A stretch of DNA of 64,000 bases from Phycomyces nitens (Eukaryota; Mucoromycota; Mucoromycetes; Mucorales; Phycomycetaceae): the NCBI GenBank assembly GCA_022702545.1, contig JAHRBC010000001.1:8432001-8496000 (forward strand). Direction: 5' to 3'. The position numbers and the translations under genes are program-made. The notes beneath the pieces were generated by a model that saw only the letters and a list, made by a program, of their open reading frames with translations, did not search any database and was not told the origin of the DNA. Of the stretch, positions 22,419-34,101 are shown piece after piece (positions within the stretch are counted from its first letter, which is position 1; every line of letters starts with the position of its first letter).

Positions 22419-23657
22419 ATGAACAACTTTGACATCTCCAAAATCTCTACCAGTAGTCCTATCTATGCATCTATTATGCGTAGTGCTATGGCTAATGTCC
22501 AGAACAGTGAACTTACCACTGCATCTACTTCGGCCACTGTAACAGCAGAAGAGACATCCAATTACCAGGATGATAATGAAATCCGTAGCTTGCTAAACTC
22601 GGCAAATATCAAGATGGATTCTCTTGAAAATCAAAACAAGACAATTGCAAGTGAAGTGGGTGATTGCAAGACGTCAATTTCGCAGCTTGAGAAGGTCATT
22701 GATAGACTTGTCACTGGCCAAATCAGCATCAAGGATATTTTGTCTGGTGGAAATACTCCTGCAAGAACGATTGCAGTGGCCAGTTTGGTACCTCGGGGTG
22801 AGGAACCCTATGTTGTTGGAAAGAGATATCCAAAGATCTCAGTAAGTCTTGACTAGACATAAAATCAATAAGAAGAGTATCTAAAACCAATTTATAGAAA
22901 TTAATCAATGGCTATATCAAGCACCCAAACTTCACCAGTGACAACCCTGTCAAGATAATGGAGAATGATGCCAAGCAAGGGTGGTCCTTGACTAGCTACT
23001 ACAACAGTAGCTATAACAATGCACTGGCCATAAGGCTGATCACCTACTTGGGAAGACAAGAGGCAGGAAAGGCGATCCCTTTGAATGATCTTGCCAAAAT
23101 GGTAAAAAACCATTTTGTCAACCAGGTGCGCCAGCACCAGCGAACCCCAGAGGCTGCAGACAGAAAAAGACTTGCATGCAGAAGACGACAGCGAACTGTT
23201 ACGGTAAGTTTATATTTTAATCAATATAAAACTGTTATTTTCTTACACACTTAATATACAGATTCTTCGTCGCCGAATCAAGGCATACAACAAGTACAGA
23301 GACCAGATTGACAGAGAGATGGGCAGAAAAATTGCGACCATGCCCTCCAAAAGGAAACCATGTCTGAAGATGAGACTGATGGAGAAGATAAGGTAAAGGC
23401 CTTTCGCCCTAGCTGGAGAAGTGACGAGGTAATTATTTTAGCATAGTTTTTCATATTAAAATTCTATATCTTTTATTAATACACCTTATTATATTCAATA
23501 GCTCCAGACTTTTATAGATCTTGTTGATGATTTTGCTTCCCAGTCACTAAAGAAAAAGGGAAGCTCCATTTTGAAACGCGTCCGAGTAGTTCGTCAAAAG
23601 GATATACCAAAGGATTTAGCAGTCCCATTGGCCGCGTGGACAATAAATAATGAATAA
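22419..23657 (+). pseudogene. Tnp2-element accessory gene, copy A (one-base frameshift)
   Basis: A gene of unknown function present in every Tnp2 element here whose second half is visible. Exons are 22419-22841, 22898-23203, 23262-23428 and 23502-23657, with GTAAGT or GTAATT donors, AG acceptors and phase-0 introns. The N-terminus is Ser/Thr-rich, then a possible coiled coil (S-L-E-N-Q-N-K-T). Exon 2 (306 nt) has K-H-P-N-F-T-S-D-N-P and a helical L-I-T-Y-L-G ... P-E-A-A-D-R-K-R region. Exon 3 holds M-S-E-D-E-T-D and P-S-W-R-S-D-E; exon 4 ends A-V-P-L-A-A-W-T-I-N-N-E. Exon 3 is 167 nt against 168 in B, because an A run near 23324 is five long instead of six, which breaks the frame. It converges on the transposase, 85 bp away. 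Confidence 0.8.
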
Positions 23658-23742
23658 ACTATCTATTTTATGTTTTATATTTTTTGGCTATCTTTTGCTG
23701 CAGATACTTTTGTGAGATAAGGATAGGTAAAGATATTTATTT

Positions 23743-26700
23743 TTAAGCATATATTTTTCTAAGAACAGGAGCAACAATCATCTTAACATTTCCTGTCTCA
23801 GTTGTATGCTCACCAATGGCAACCGACAGCAAGATTCGGTGCACTGGCAAGATATTTTGATAATCCCCTCGGGCAAAGGCAAACTCATTCAACTCTATCC
23901 CTTCATCACTTCTTGTGTTCAGACCAGATGACCTATACCATTTGACATAAGCAAAGGTATGATTGTCAGGTTGAAGAGTCTGGGGATTCACAAGCGAGTT
24001 GACAAACAAATACTGAATCTGACCAGTAAAGGCACTTATACCACGGTCATTGTTCTCTTGGAAGATTGCCTGTATATATGACCCGCGGCGAACTGCACCA
24101 TTGCTCCCTTTGTATATCTGGCCAAGCAAGTTGATCGATGGGAACTTCTGGATCATATTGTTGACAAAGACATTGCCGAACGAAGCTTGCTGGTAACTGC
24201 GAAGAGAATCATCGTCATAGGAGTCTCTGTAGAACTCAAGAAGATGCTCATACTCTTCTTCTACCATTCGTTCATATTGCCCTAGGGAAAGTGGGAAGGC
24301 CGACGAAGGAAGAGGTTCATTGCCTTTGATGTTGACAGTACTGAACTGCGCGGAATCAAGAAAGACTTTTAGGTCAAACCTAGGAGAAGCAACTTGGAAA
24401 TATGGGGCGGTGGTGACAGTGGTGGTTGCAGTGGACGCATGGACAATTGGAGCAGGAGGAGGAGTAAACTCGACGAGTTCAGAAAGCAATGCAATATACG
24501 ATGCATTTCCAATTACGGCCATCATTCTACAAGCAATATCAACCTTGCAAGAGTCCTCAAGATATTTTCGCATGAACGTGGCCTCAAAGCCGTCTCTCTT
24601 GTTTGTCGTGTAGTTCTTCAGTACACCATTGTACCTCTCGAAGCTGAAAAGCCAATAGCCGTATACTGGCCCAAAGTTGACGATCGTCTCATGAAGATGC
24701 AGATGTAGATGCATGTTAGGTGAGATAAAATCTGCACCATACAAGTTCTGACATCCTTGTCCAAACAACTCCAAACAGAAATGGGCTTCGGCTAACTCGT
24801 CTTCTGATATGCTGGGCTTGGACAAGTATCGGCAGGCGTTGACGAAGCACATCCAATTGTCAAGATTGTCCCTTGGCAACCGGTCTTTCAAGAGGACAGG
24901 CGAGTATACCAGGCACCAGGACTTCCATTCGTCGGCCTTCATGAACGGGAAGTCCTTGCCAATCTTCTTCTTGAGGGTGCTCATATCTGGGGGAAGGACC
25001 ATATTGTCAGCCTCTTGTTGCATATCGGCCAAGTCTCTGTTGGTGATCAGACCAGCTGATCTCCACTTCTCCATCACTCGCTTCGAGGTTCCCAAGAAGA
25101 GGTTATGCATCGGGTCAATGATGGTGCACTCGACTACATTAAAGTACTCAAGATTGTGGAGTTCCGACCAGCGGACTCCATTCTCCTTTTCCATCCTCTT
25201 TTGGTCTGCCTCACTCGATGCACGCTTCCAGGCCAGGGCATCACGACGATTATCTGCTTCGGTTCGAGGCACCCACTCGGAAAAGACAAAACCAGAATAA
25301 TCAACACCGCCATTCCCTGGGAGATGGGAGAACTGGCGATTGCACTTGTGGCAGGCATTGGTGCTCATGTGGGACGTGAATCCGCATGTCTTGCGAGCAG
25401 CAGGAATGTCGCAGGCAACAAGGAAAAGAGCAGCACGGACAAGAGCACCAGAAGGACAGCGCACAGTAGGGATCACCACACCCACATACAAGGATTGGAG
25501 CTCGGCAACAAGAGGACGGAGGTAGTGATTGATCTCACTGGTCTTGGCTTCTTTTGGGCCAGGCATGAGGCCAACAAGAATGGTGTTCTCCTTCTTGTAT
25601 CGTTCGTCTCGTGGCAAGTTGTTTATGGACATGTAGATTGCCCCACAAGAGTAAGTAACCCCATCAAAAGGTTGAAACCAATCGATGTTTAGAGTCAACA
25701 TGATTGATCGTTCATGAGCCACGAATTGCTGACCATTGCTGTCTTCCAGATTGCTCCACTTGGCACCATCATAGACATCAAACATCATGCCTGCAACTTG
25801 CTGTCTATGTCTCCAGTGATTGATACTGCTTTCGAATCCAGGGCGACAGAAGAGAACGGACAAGGCAGAAATCAAGGAGTTGTACATATACACCTTCTTT
25901 GGCAGTGCTACGTTTCTCGAAGGCTTGAAGAGATCGGCGCCACATATACCGCCAGAAAGTCTTCTGAAGTTGCAGCACTGGGGAACACCGTCAAACTCCA
26001 TGTATGTCTTGTGGCACTCGCCACACACCACGTAGCGCTGGACACCTTTGCAGACTTGGTTGAATCCTGTCATGGAGGAAAGACCACTCAAACTCAATGG
26101 CAGACGGAATGATTCGCCAAAGTGCGCCAAAACCTCATTGAGGAACTTGATCAAAATTGCTCCTCCAGAGTTTACAACATATTTTGATATGAAAAAGGTG
26201 GCAAAGGCAGCAATGAAAGCATGGGTGTTATCCGCTGGCATGTTGGAGGATGAGAATTGTTCTATTTGGGTTTTGTATATTAATATATGATATCTATGTT
26301 TTTCTTGTACTTTTACTAACCTTCAAATTCTTCAGCTTCATATTCAGAGCCTTCCATTGTATCAAGCTCAATGATATCCTCATCTTCATTTTCAGCTATA
26401 AACAAAAATTGGTAACAGACACAGGTAAGTTTTCCATTGTTTTTTTTTGGAGCAAAAAGTAAATATTCAAGTGGCTGCAATTTATTATGCAATTTGAATA
26501 AAATTTTATACTTACATTCAACATGAGCATCAACATCATGGACCTCGGCATCAATCTCCATGTTATTATCATTCTCCATCTGAATTGCTTCAGCTGACAA
26601 TGCTATATTTTTTAAAATGTTTAATTACACTTTGAAATGCGAACAAATTATATATATATTACTTACAAGAAGCTGTCTGCATAAAATGTCTGACAAGATC

Positions 26701-26811
26701 GTTATCAGCATGTCTTCGTGCTGTTTGGGCAGATACTGCTACAAATCCTTGGACATCGAGAGAGCAGACTGAGCACTGGCATTGAACTTCGTTATTGAAA
26801 GTGTTGTACAT
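23743..26811 (-). CDS. Tnp2-family transposase, copy A (intact)
   Basis: Four exons (26811-26667, 26602-26516, 26395-26321, 26261-23743) join in one frame into about 941 residues with GT-AG introns. Exon 1 encodes the finger V-Q-C-Q-C-S-V-C ... A-R-R-H-A-D; exons 2-3 are acidic. The large exon has a second Cys motif (C-G-E-C-H ... C-C-N-F), L-T-L-N-I-D-W-F-Q-P-F (candidate catalytic Asp), N-N-L-P-R-D-E-R, V-G-L-M-P-G-P-K-E, V-A-C-D-I-P-A-A-R-K (second Asp), T-N-A-C-H-K-C, I-D-P-M-H-N-L-F-L-G, M-H-L-H-L-H-L-H and F-S-F-E-R-Y-N-G. It should bind the element ends and catalyse excision and insertion with a 3-bp duplication. No stop or frameshift is seen, so this is the best candidate for an active enzyme here. 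Confidence 0.92.
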
Positions 26812-27389
26812 ATTGTTTAAAGAGGTTATAGGATTGATATAAAGAAAAGTGGTTCAGGAACATAGTTTATTTTGCTTGTTTTATAGTTCAGGAACCATTT
26901 ACATTACGTACATGCCGTTATTATAAATATTAACAAATTCACTTAATGATTGTATTTGGAAATTGACATTATTTCATTTTAAATATATGACTATATACCA
27001 AGTAGTTGTTTTGTATATACATCTTTTAATAATATGATATCATGTCTATTTCTCCAACTCTTCATTAACCAAAGTACATCGTCATTAAAATATACTTTAA
27101 CTAAATATATATTTCAAGTAGTCTCAGCTGCGCACTCTTGCCCATATTTGATAATTTATTTTCAACATCCCCAAGAATATTAATTTCGCGACCTTCAAAA
27201 GACAGAGAAAATATCGTAGTTGAATAATCAACAAAAATAAAGACATATTCTAATGTCCATCCAATAGAACTACCAAATATTCTTAACGCCGTCTAAAGTG
27301 AGCAATCAAGAAAAGGGCTAATCCAAGACCTATACTCCCCTCGTTTCAATTGATGTATTCAGAGTTGAAATCAGGTATTTTTTGCAGTG
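26812..27389. other. 5' flank of the transposase and right end of element A
   Basis: A+T-rich sequence between the transposase start (ATG at 26811) and the terminus at 27389. No coding signal. It probably contains the transposase promoter, but no specific site can be named. Confidence 0.45.
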
Positions 27390-28333
27390 CGACCAGCCTC
27401 GACAAGATCACCGACCCAGATATCTTTCACCGTACTATTCATCTGAATAGACACCATTGGATGCTGAAACAAGCTTTCAGTTTTCCATTTCTGCGACTGG
27501 TAGTTATCCACAAGCTCGCCTTCAGTATGATCAGGAAGTTTTGCCAAATGATCAGTGACTGAAGGGTTCGCAACCAACAACTTCAGCACCTCGGAAGGAG
27601 GATTCATATGAAAAGTCAAGGTTTGTTCAACTTCTTGACCATTGACAGTTTTTTGAACCTTAACCTTGTGCTCTGTCTGTTTCAACAAGGGAATCTGGTT
27701 CTTCGTTCTTCTCTTATCATCAAAGTTGAAGATCAAATCAGCTGCAGGTACTTTTGCTTCAGGATAATCGACCTTGGCTTTCGTAACATCGCTGAGGAGC
27801 TTTATGATGTCTTTCATCAAACTTTGCGAGATGTCTCCTCCAGATCGATAGTAGAATTGATACACCAATTGGTGTATCTTGTCTCTGAAAGGAAAAAACT
27901 CTCCATTGGCAACAATTGGTGTTTGATCCTCAATCTCATCGGCTACTGCTTCAGGTTCATTACCAACATATTCCGTGAATGTAACGTTTTCGTCCAAAAG
28001 TTCGTCTTCATCCTCTTCCTCATCCATGGGATTGTGATATTCGGCCTCGTCGTTTTCATGGAACACCATGTCACTGAGATCGACAGGAACAGGGCCAACT
28101 GAGGCAGAGGAGGAGATATCTACCGATGGTTGTTCATTATTGAAAAAGTTGTCGTTTGGTGTCATGAGTGTTCTGAACTTCAGGGTGGAGGACTGGCCGG
28201 TCTCTGTAGATCTATGGGTTGTTTTCTTATGACGTCCAAGATCACTTGGGTACCGGAAGCGCTTGCCACAATTGTTCAATTCACAAACGTGCTTTTTAGC
28301 AACGTCTTCGGTCTGGTTAAATTGGCTGTTCAT

Positions 28334-29665
28334 TGTTCAGGGAAGTAAATAAGGTACAAAACTGATTTGTCTTTGGACGATTTGTCAATTTAATTTATAC
28401 CATAAATTTGAACCGCAGCAATCTTTCCAGCAGGTTCTTTATTTATTTATTTTTTATTCATTTTTTTATTTCTTTTCTTTTCTTTCCGCTTCTTCAACAT
28501 TTTTTATGGTAAGTGATTTTCGTTTGACCCCTACTTTGTAACAAATTATATATAACAAAGCTTCTTTTTCTGTCTCTATTAAATAGACTACTCGAGCCTG
28601 CTTTATGTTGCTGTAAGATATTCAAGTCTGCACTGTGTTCAACTAAAAACTAAATGAATGTCTTCTTTTATAATAGGCATTTCGTTTACAGTTTGAGATA
28701 GCAGTAGCTCATTCAATGTACAAGGGCCATCTATTGCCCATCCTCTTTGTTTAAGGTGTGTATAAGACTCCTATATATCTAGCAACAAATATAATGATGC
28801 GTTTTTAAAGAGTTGCTGCGTAAAATATTATAAGATATAAAATTAAACACTATTCTTCATATATTTTTGTTGATTATTAACTTTCATACTTTTGTTAGAT
28901 AGAATCAACTGTGAACAATATGTATGGTAAGGTAGTGTGTACATTATCATCTATCTATTCGAGCTTTGTTTGCTAATTATCATTAGTTAGGTTTGTATAT
29001 ACTATCTTGTCTAGACATTCTATCAAATAATGGATACCGCTCTCCTGCCTTTTGGGTCAGACTTATTTGATTCTGCACTCATTCATATCATCTTGAAAGA
29101 GCATCAAGCAACTGACAAGGTAGGAATGCCCTCATTGCATCATTTTATGAAAGAAACCCCTGGCCCAAAGCTATGAGAATTTTATCCAATAAAAATCATT
29201 TGTAAACCTATAAATCTATCCAATGAATGCTGTCTATAATTCGTACTATCAATAATTTTTGCATTTTGATTTGCAATTTTGATTTTTTTGGAAAAAATAT
29301 CTCTCCCGATAATTACTATATTAAGAATAATCAAAAAATACGAGTTTTGAAAACCCGAAAATAATCCTTGTTGGTGAAATTCTATCCAATGAGAACTGTT
29401 ATAAACTGTATTATTAATGCTTTATTTCTGTATTGTTATTGGCTGTTGGGATTAAATAGGTGCAAAAAACTCTCCCGAAAATTACTATATATGGATGTCC
29501 AAAAAGAAATGAGCTTTTAAAACCCGAAATACTCCTTGGGTGTGTAGTATTTGGCAAATAGTAAGAGCTTATACAAGATGTTTGCTTACATATTGAGAGT
29601 TGCGGGATAAAAACAAAACACAGAACATGAATTGCAATATGTTCAACTAAAAAATAATAAATTAA
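28334..29665. other. 5' part of the Plavaka-like element and spacer to piggyBac
   Basis: No gene recognised. It includes the repeated subterminal block CTCTCCCGATAATTACTATA (about 29300) and CTCTCCCGAAAATTACTATA (about 29470), each followed by AAAACCCGAAAATA/AAAACCCGAAATAC, up to the terminus at 29547. Then 118 bp lead to the TTAA of the piggyBac element. Confidence 0.5.
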
Positions 29666-32208
29666 CAAGTTGAAATTACGCCGGCCCAAAGGGGCCTGGT
29701 CGGCCCAAAGGGGCCGATAATTAATATGATTTTTTGAAGGGGTTGACAATGTTTTTTTTTATCTCTTTGTTTTGGTTACACTCTTCAGAATAAGGGGTAA
29801 TATGTTACGTTTATTTCAAATTATTTTCATTAGTTAGGATCAGTTGAAAATTTCTTTTGAAATAAACACCTTTCACTTCTAAAACACCAAAAAATATGCC
29901 TCTCGCCAACTCTAATCTCGCTGTTAACGTACTTGTGTCAGTTCATAAGCGCTTTATCAATAACCAGGAAGTCAAAGACCTTTTGTGCAACAAGTATGAC
30001 TGGAATACCCCACTTCTAAGCTTCAAAGGAAAGACAATTGCCTGTTCATCAGTCAATGGTGCAGTACTTTATGATATCATACTAGATGAAGTACCTGGTA
30101 TCACTTTGACACTCAAGCAAGGTTGCTTGAAATACCTGGGTCCGATTGAAACCAGCTCTCCTACCAGAGATGGACCTTTAGAGGATCCTGCTGCTCTTGT
30201 AGCAACAGAGGAGGATTCAGAGGATGAAATCCAAGAAGAGGAAGAGACAGAAGATGAGGATGGCGAAGATCTTTCGGAAGGATGGACCCCTGGAGAAGTG
30301 GCTATTGATAGCAGACTCTGTGATGATAGCTATCAACAACAGAATGCAAGACTGAGCTTGGCTAACCCAGGATCTGCCTCGCCTTTGGATTATTTTCTGT
30401 TTTTCTTACCATTGAACTACTTTCATCAGATAATTGCCAATATCAACACCAATGCCAGGGATTTGGCCAACAACCTGTGGTCAGATCTCACATTCAATGA
30501 GTACTTGATGTGGATTGCGCTCTCGACTGTGATGACAGTACTCAAGCACTCTGACCGTAAAGCGTACTGGAAACAAGGGTCAAGCCATTTCATGATGAAC
30601 ATTGACTTTTCTCAGTACATGTCATACAAACGATTCAATGATATTATGCGAATGCATGTGTTCGAGGTTTACTCTGTGGAGAAGCAAAAAGTTGATCCTT
30701 TGTATCAAATCCGGTCTGCAATTGAAGCCTTTAATGATCATATGGCTACTTGTGTAACACCAGGCAAGTATTTGGTTGTTGATGAATCAATGAACCAGTG
30801 GTTGGGTGCAGGCATGCCAAACTTGAAGAATGTTCCTCGCAAGCCACACCCAATCGGTCAAGAATTCAAGACGTTGGCTGACCACCACACCTACTGCATT
30901 CTGCGCATGGATACGGTCAGTGACCCAAAGGTGAAGGAGTTTGACGATGAACCAGGCATGAAAAAATTGACTGCCACAATGAAGCGTTTGGTGAAGCCTT
31001 GGTTCGGAAGTGGTCGCACTGTGATTGCTGACTCCTGGTTCGGATCACCAGCAATGACTACGATGCTGAGCGATCTTGGCCTCTACTCCATCATGCAGGT
31101 GGCCAAACGTCGCTACTGGCCCCGCGGAATGCCCACCACGGATATTGTGGAGACAGTTGGTGAAGAGCGTGGTAGCCACTATACCATGAGAAAAGTCTCG
31201 AGTAGTGGTAAGCTCTTTGTGTGTGCCTATTGAGATCAAAAAGTGAAAGCTTTTGTATCTTTGTGCAGTACCACAAGACTTACCAGCGAAAGAACTTTTC
31301 TGGGTTCTGGGGGCAGTCTTGTTGCCATCAAGCGACCAGAAGTAGTAGATGAGTATGAGACTCATAAAAGTGAGTAAAAGATTGATTCCAAAAAATATAT
31401 ACTGCCATATTAATGAGTTTATTATTATAGGTGCTGTAGATGCAGCCAATAATTTAAGAGACAATATGATATCTTACCATGATATCATCTCTACTGAAAG
31501 GTGGGAAATGCGCTTCCTTGGGTTCTTTCTGGGAATTTGTGAAGCAAATGCGTTCAGCTCGTTTCGCGTATTTGGCAATGGTGGGAGCACAAGCCATAGC
31601 ACCTTCAAGGATACTTTGGCTTGGCCTTTGTTGAAGCACTGCAAAGAGTTGGTTCATGGCACAGAACCTAACTTGGATGATCAAAGAGTGCTCAGGTCGG
31701 ATACCAGCCATCTTTATGTGTCAATGAGAGGAATGAATGGCAAAAAAAGAATGAGGTTGGGTTGTAAAAACTGCCAAATTTTGGGTGCTCGTCGTACAAG
31801 AGTAGAGAAATCTTGTAGCTGCGACCCAACTACACCAATGTGTAAAACATGCTACAACGATCATTTACGTACAACCTGGGTTACCCAAACCCACCTTAAT
31901 AATTCTTTGTAACCTAAAGCATATAAATATACTATTGCAAATAAAAATAATTGAAATTCTTATATGTAGAATAGTTGATCAAAGAGACGGCCCAAAGGGG
32001 CCGCCAAATTTTTTACAAAACCACCTTTACTAAATAATGGACTGATGCCCCACTTTTTGATTTTTAAGAAAAATACAAAAACCACAAATAAAAAGAAGGT
32101 TTTCTTGTTCAAACGCACCAAAAAAAATATTTAACACATATATTTTTTCGAGAGAAAAACATTAAAGCAAATTGGCCCAAATGGGCCGATTCGGGTAATC
32201 TCTACTTG
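29666..32208 (+). mobile_element. piggyBac-type transposon (2543 bp)
   Basis: TTAA at 29662-29665 and 32209-32212 is the target duplication of the piggyBac group. Inside it the inverted ends read CAAGTTGAAATTACGCC on the left and CAAGTAGAGATTACCC on the right (reverse strand). Palindrome-like GGCCCAAAGGGGCC lies at 29683-29696 and 29702-29715 and, on the other side, at 31989-32002 and as GGCCCAAATGGGCC at 32174-32187. One transposase gene fills the middle. Confidence 0.92.
29896..31912 (+). pseudogene. piggyBac transposase (DDE_Tnp_1_7 type), one in-frame stop
   Basis: Starts at ATG 29896. The N-terminal third has an acidic region (E-E-D-S-E-D-E-I-Q-E-E-E). The catalytic core shows K-Y-L-V-V-D-E-S-M-N (first Asp), R-T-V-I-A-D-S-W-F-G-S (second Asp) and A-V-D-A-A-N-N-L-R-D-N-M-I-S-Y-H-D (third region). 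It ends in a Cys-rich tail (L-G-C-K-N-C ... C-S-C-D-P-T-T-P-M-C-K-T-C), as in piggyBac. A TGA at 31231-31233 interrupts the frame, which continues after it; Arg CGA would explain it. An intron (31370-31430, GTGAGT...TATAG) joins phase-correctly to the last exon 31431-31912. Protein would be about 650 residues. It should excise seamlessly at TTAA if active. Confidence 0.9.
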
Positions 32209-32784
32209 TTAATAAGAGAAAATATAACGATCTTTTTATATTTACCATGTATATTATCATCAATATCATTTTGAAATATCAGAAAGCTGTGAATCTTTTA
32301 AATGAATAATTAGTAAACATATAGTTTATCATGATATTATATTTACCTTTGTCATAAAAGAAGAGCATATTATACTATATTAATAATATATCAGTAGTTA
32401 ATATAGTATACTTGACAATATAAACAACATGTTTAAAAAATAATAACTTACCAGGGTATTGAAAAATAAAATAAATAGGAAAGAAAAGGAAAAGGAGAAT
32501 ATATTATTTGAAATTTATTTGAGGTTACCATGAGTCGTACATACTGGGACCCAGTTTTACAGACCAAAATAGATTAATACAGATGATCTTACAGCACTGA
32601 TTAAAAATGTAAATTATAATAAAAATATTTTCAATAAGCATATTGTAGTCTGTCCCCTTTTTATTTTCTAAATATCTTTACCAATAACTGTATTTTGCTT
32701 CGTATGTATTTATATGCTGAATAGGCAAAATATAATATTTTAATATATTCATATATTGTTATATTTATAAAATACATATAGAAA

Positions 32785-34008
32785 ATGTCTTCTAGCTCAA
32801 GAAACTCTAATCGCAGATCAAATGCTAATGAACAGCCTGGCAGTTCTTCCCAGGGGGCAGGTAATCAGCCAAAACGCCGCAGACTTGCCCCAAGATCTGA
32901 GACAGTCAGAAATGATGATGAGGGATATAAAGAACTCTCTGGACAGATGGCATCGATGAGTCGCCAGCTTAGAAAGATGTATGACATGCAGGCTAGCTCA
33001 GCAAACGCAGTGAGCATGTTCATAAATGCTCATGCCAATGGTGTTTTTAATGGAGCACCTGCTGGCCCAGTTTTGCCAGCAACTATCTCTCCTTCTGTTC
33101 CTGCTCAGCCTTCTCTCAGTGAGAGTCAGATGAGTGCAATCATTTTGGTATAGATAATCTTGACAGAGTATAATAATATATAATCTAATAAAAATATACA
33201 GGACTTGATCCATGAGAAAATGTGGATAAGGGACTTAAAGTCCAACAATCCCATTGAGATTGCTGAGAATGAAGCCAGGAGAAAATGGAATACTGATCAA
33301 TGGATTGATCATCAGGACAATGTCAAGATTGTCAAATATTTGAGAGAGTATATACTCTCACAGCCTCGTGCTGCTGGATTTTGGCCAAGTATGGTAGTTG
33401 CTAAAATCAAAAACAACTACAAGACCTTCTACCGAAGTGTTAACATGTCAGAGGAGGCAGGCATTATCAAGAAGCATAATGCACGCATCAATAGCCGAAT
33501 GAGAGAGGTAATTATAAGAAAAATATTAATGTACATGGTTATCTTATATTCTAAAAATATTAACAGATTCTTAATCGCCGCATTATTACCTATGAGACCA
33601 ACTGGGAGATCATAGATGCTGAGATGGGTCCAAAAGAAGGAAATGGTCATGAGATGGCATATCTCAATGTTCTTTGAAAAGAGGTCATGTCAGATGGTGA
33701 ATCAGGTGTTGAGGATTTTGGTGAAGGTGTCAGCCTGAAGGTTGTAAAGATTGCTTGCCCCAGTTGGAGAAGTGATGAGGTAATTATTTTCAATTTGTAT
33801 TTGTTGCAGCACAAGTTAAAACTAATGACAAAAACAGTTAAACAGACTCTTGGCAATAATTGATCGCATTTCTAAAGACCGTGACTTGAGAAAGGGGCAG
33901 TCAAAGTCAAAACCAAAGACCCCTAGAATCCAAAGAGAAGTTAAAGTTGTCTCTGTCCCCACTTCTCTGTCCACCATCTTGCCTCCCTGGTCAATTAGAG
34001 ATGAATAA
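32785..34008 (+). pseudogene. Tnp2-element accessory gene, copy D (one stop)
   Basis: Same architecture as in A and B: exon 1 32785-33147 (Ser-rich start, then basic P-K-R-R-R, a possible nuclear signal), exon 2 33202-33507 (306 nt as in A), exon 3 33567-33779, last exon to 34008. Motifs kept are L-K-S-N-N-P in exon 2, M-S-D-G-E-S, C-P-S-W-R-S-D-E, and P-P-W-S-I-R-D-E at the end. TGA at 33675-33677 interrupts exon 3 just before M-S-D-G-E-S, and the last acceptor leaves a one-base phase problem, so the copy is probably inactive. It converges on the transposase about 95 bp away. Function unknown. Confidence 0.75.
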
Positions 34009-34101
34009 ATATATTTTTTCTTTTTCTCTCTATATTTTATATCAACTGCAAATTGTAAATATAGCTGAAGAGTTTTGACCAATAGATAAATATATTAAAA
34101 G

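Larger units (their letters stand above)
20831..27389 (-). mobile_element. Tnp2-type CMC transposon, copy A (complete, 6559 bp)
   Basis: Termini CACTGGAAAAAGTATACG (20831) and, from 27389 on the minus strand, CACTGCAAAAAATACC. CGA lies immediately outside both ends (20828-20830 and 27390-27392). It carries two convergent genes: an accessory gene on the plus strand (22419-23657) and the transposase on the minus strand (26811-23743). A 32-bp minisatellite sits near the left end. The near-identical sister B (53458 onward) fixes the same left end. The transposase is intact; the accessory gene has a one-base deletion. It is inserted in the Plavaka-like gene. Confidence 0.93.
15144..28333 (-). pseudogene. 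Plavaka-like transposase, split into three in-frame pieces by two transposons
   Basis: Piece 1 (28333 to 27390) begins with a C2H2 finger (C-E-L-N-N-C ... H-K-K-T-T-H) and an acidic stretch, and reaches V-G-D-L-V-E-A-G. Piece 2 (20827 to 20663) continues M-Q-M-I-V-D-R-F. Piece 3 (17010 to 15144) carries I-P-L-N-F-F-T-D-D-M-S-G-N-R-T-K-K, D-S-W-I-M-V-P-A-A-L-P, D-N-A-R-H-S-E-I and C-R-K-C, which resemble Plavaka-group transposases of fungi. Both junctions fall in one frame when the CGA and GTT duplications are counted once, and no stop lies in any piece, so the gene was open (about 990 codons) when interrupted. The N-terminal finger and length suit the family. It cannot make a full protein now unless the insertions are excised. 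Confidence 0.8.
14918..29547 (-). mobile_element. Plavaka-like CMC transposon carrying two nested insertions
   Basis: Inverted ends CTACACACCCAGGAAG (14918) and, read from 29547 on the minus strand, CTACACACCCAAGGAG, with further similarity inwards (TTTCG, TATAGTAA, GGGAGAG/CTCTCCC). The transposase gene lies between them on the minus strand. Later insertions at 17011-20659 and 20831-27389 interrupt it; without them and one copy of each target duplication the element would be about 4.4 kb. The right subterminal region repeats itself (about 29300-29370 against 29470-29540). No clear target duplication of this element is seen, so the exact ends are less certain than for A or E. Confidence 0.65.

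Noticed and set aside
32591..32612. CACTGATTAAAAATG as the left terminus of element D
   Set aside because: It differs from the CACTG(C/G)AAAA consensus and its flank CAG does not match the TTT beside the right end.
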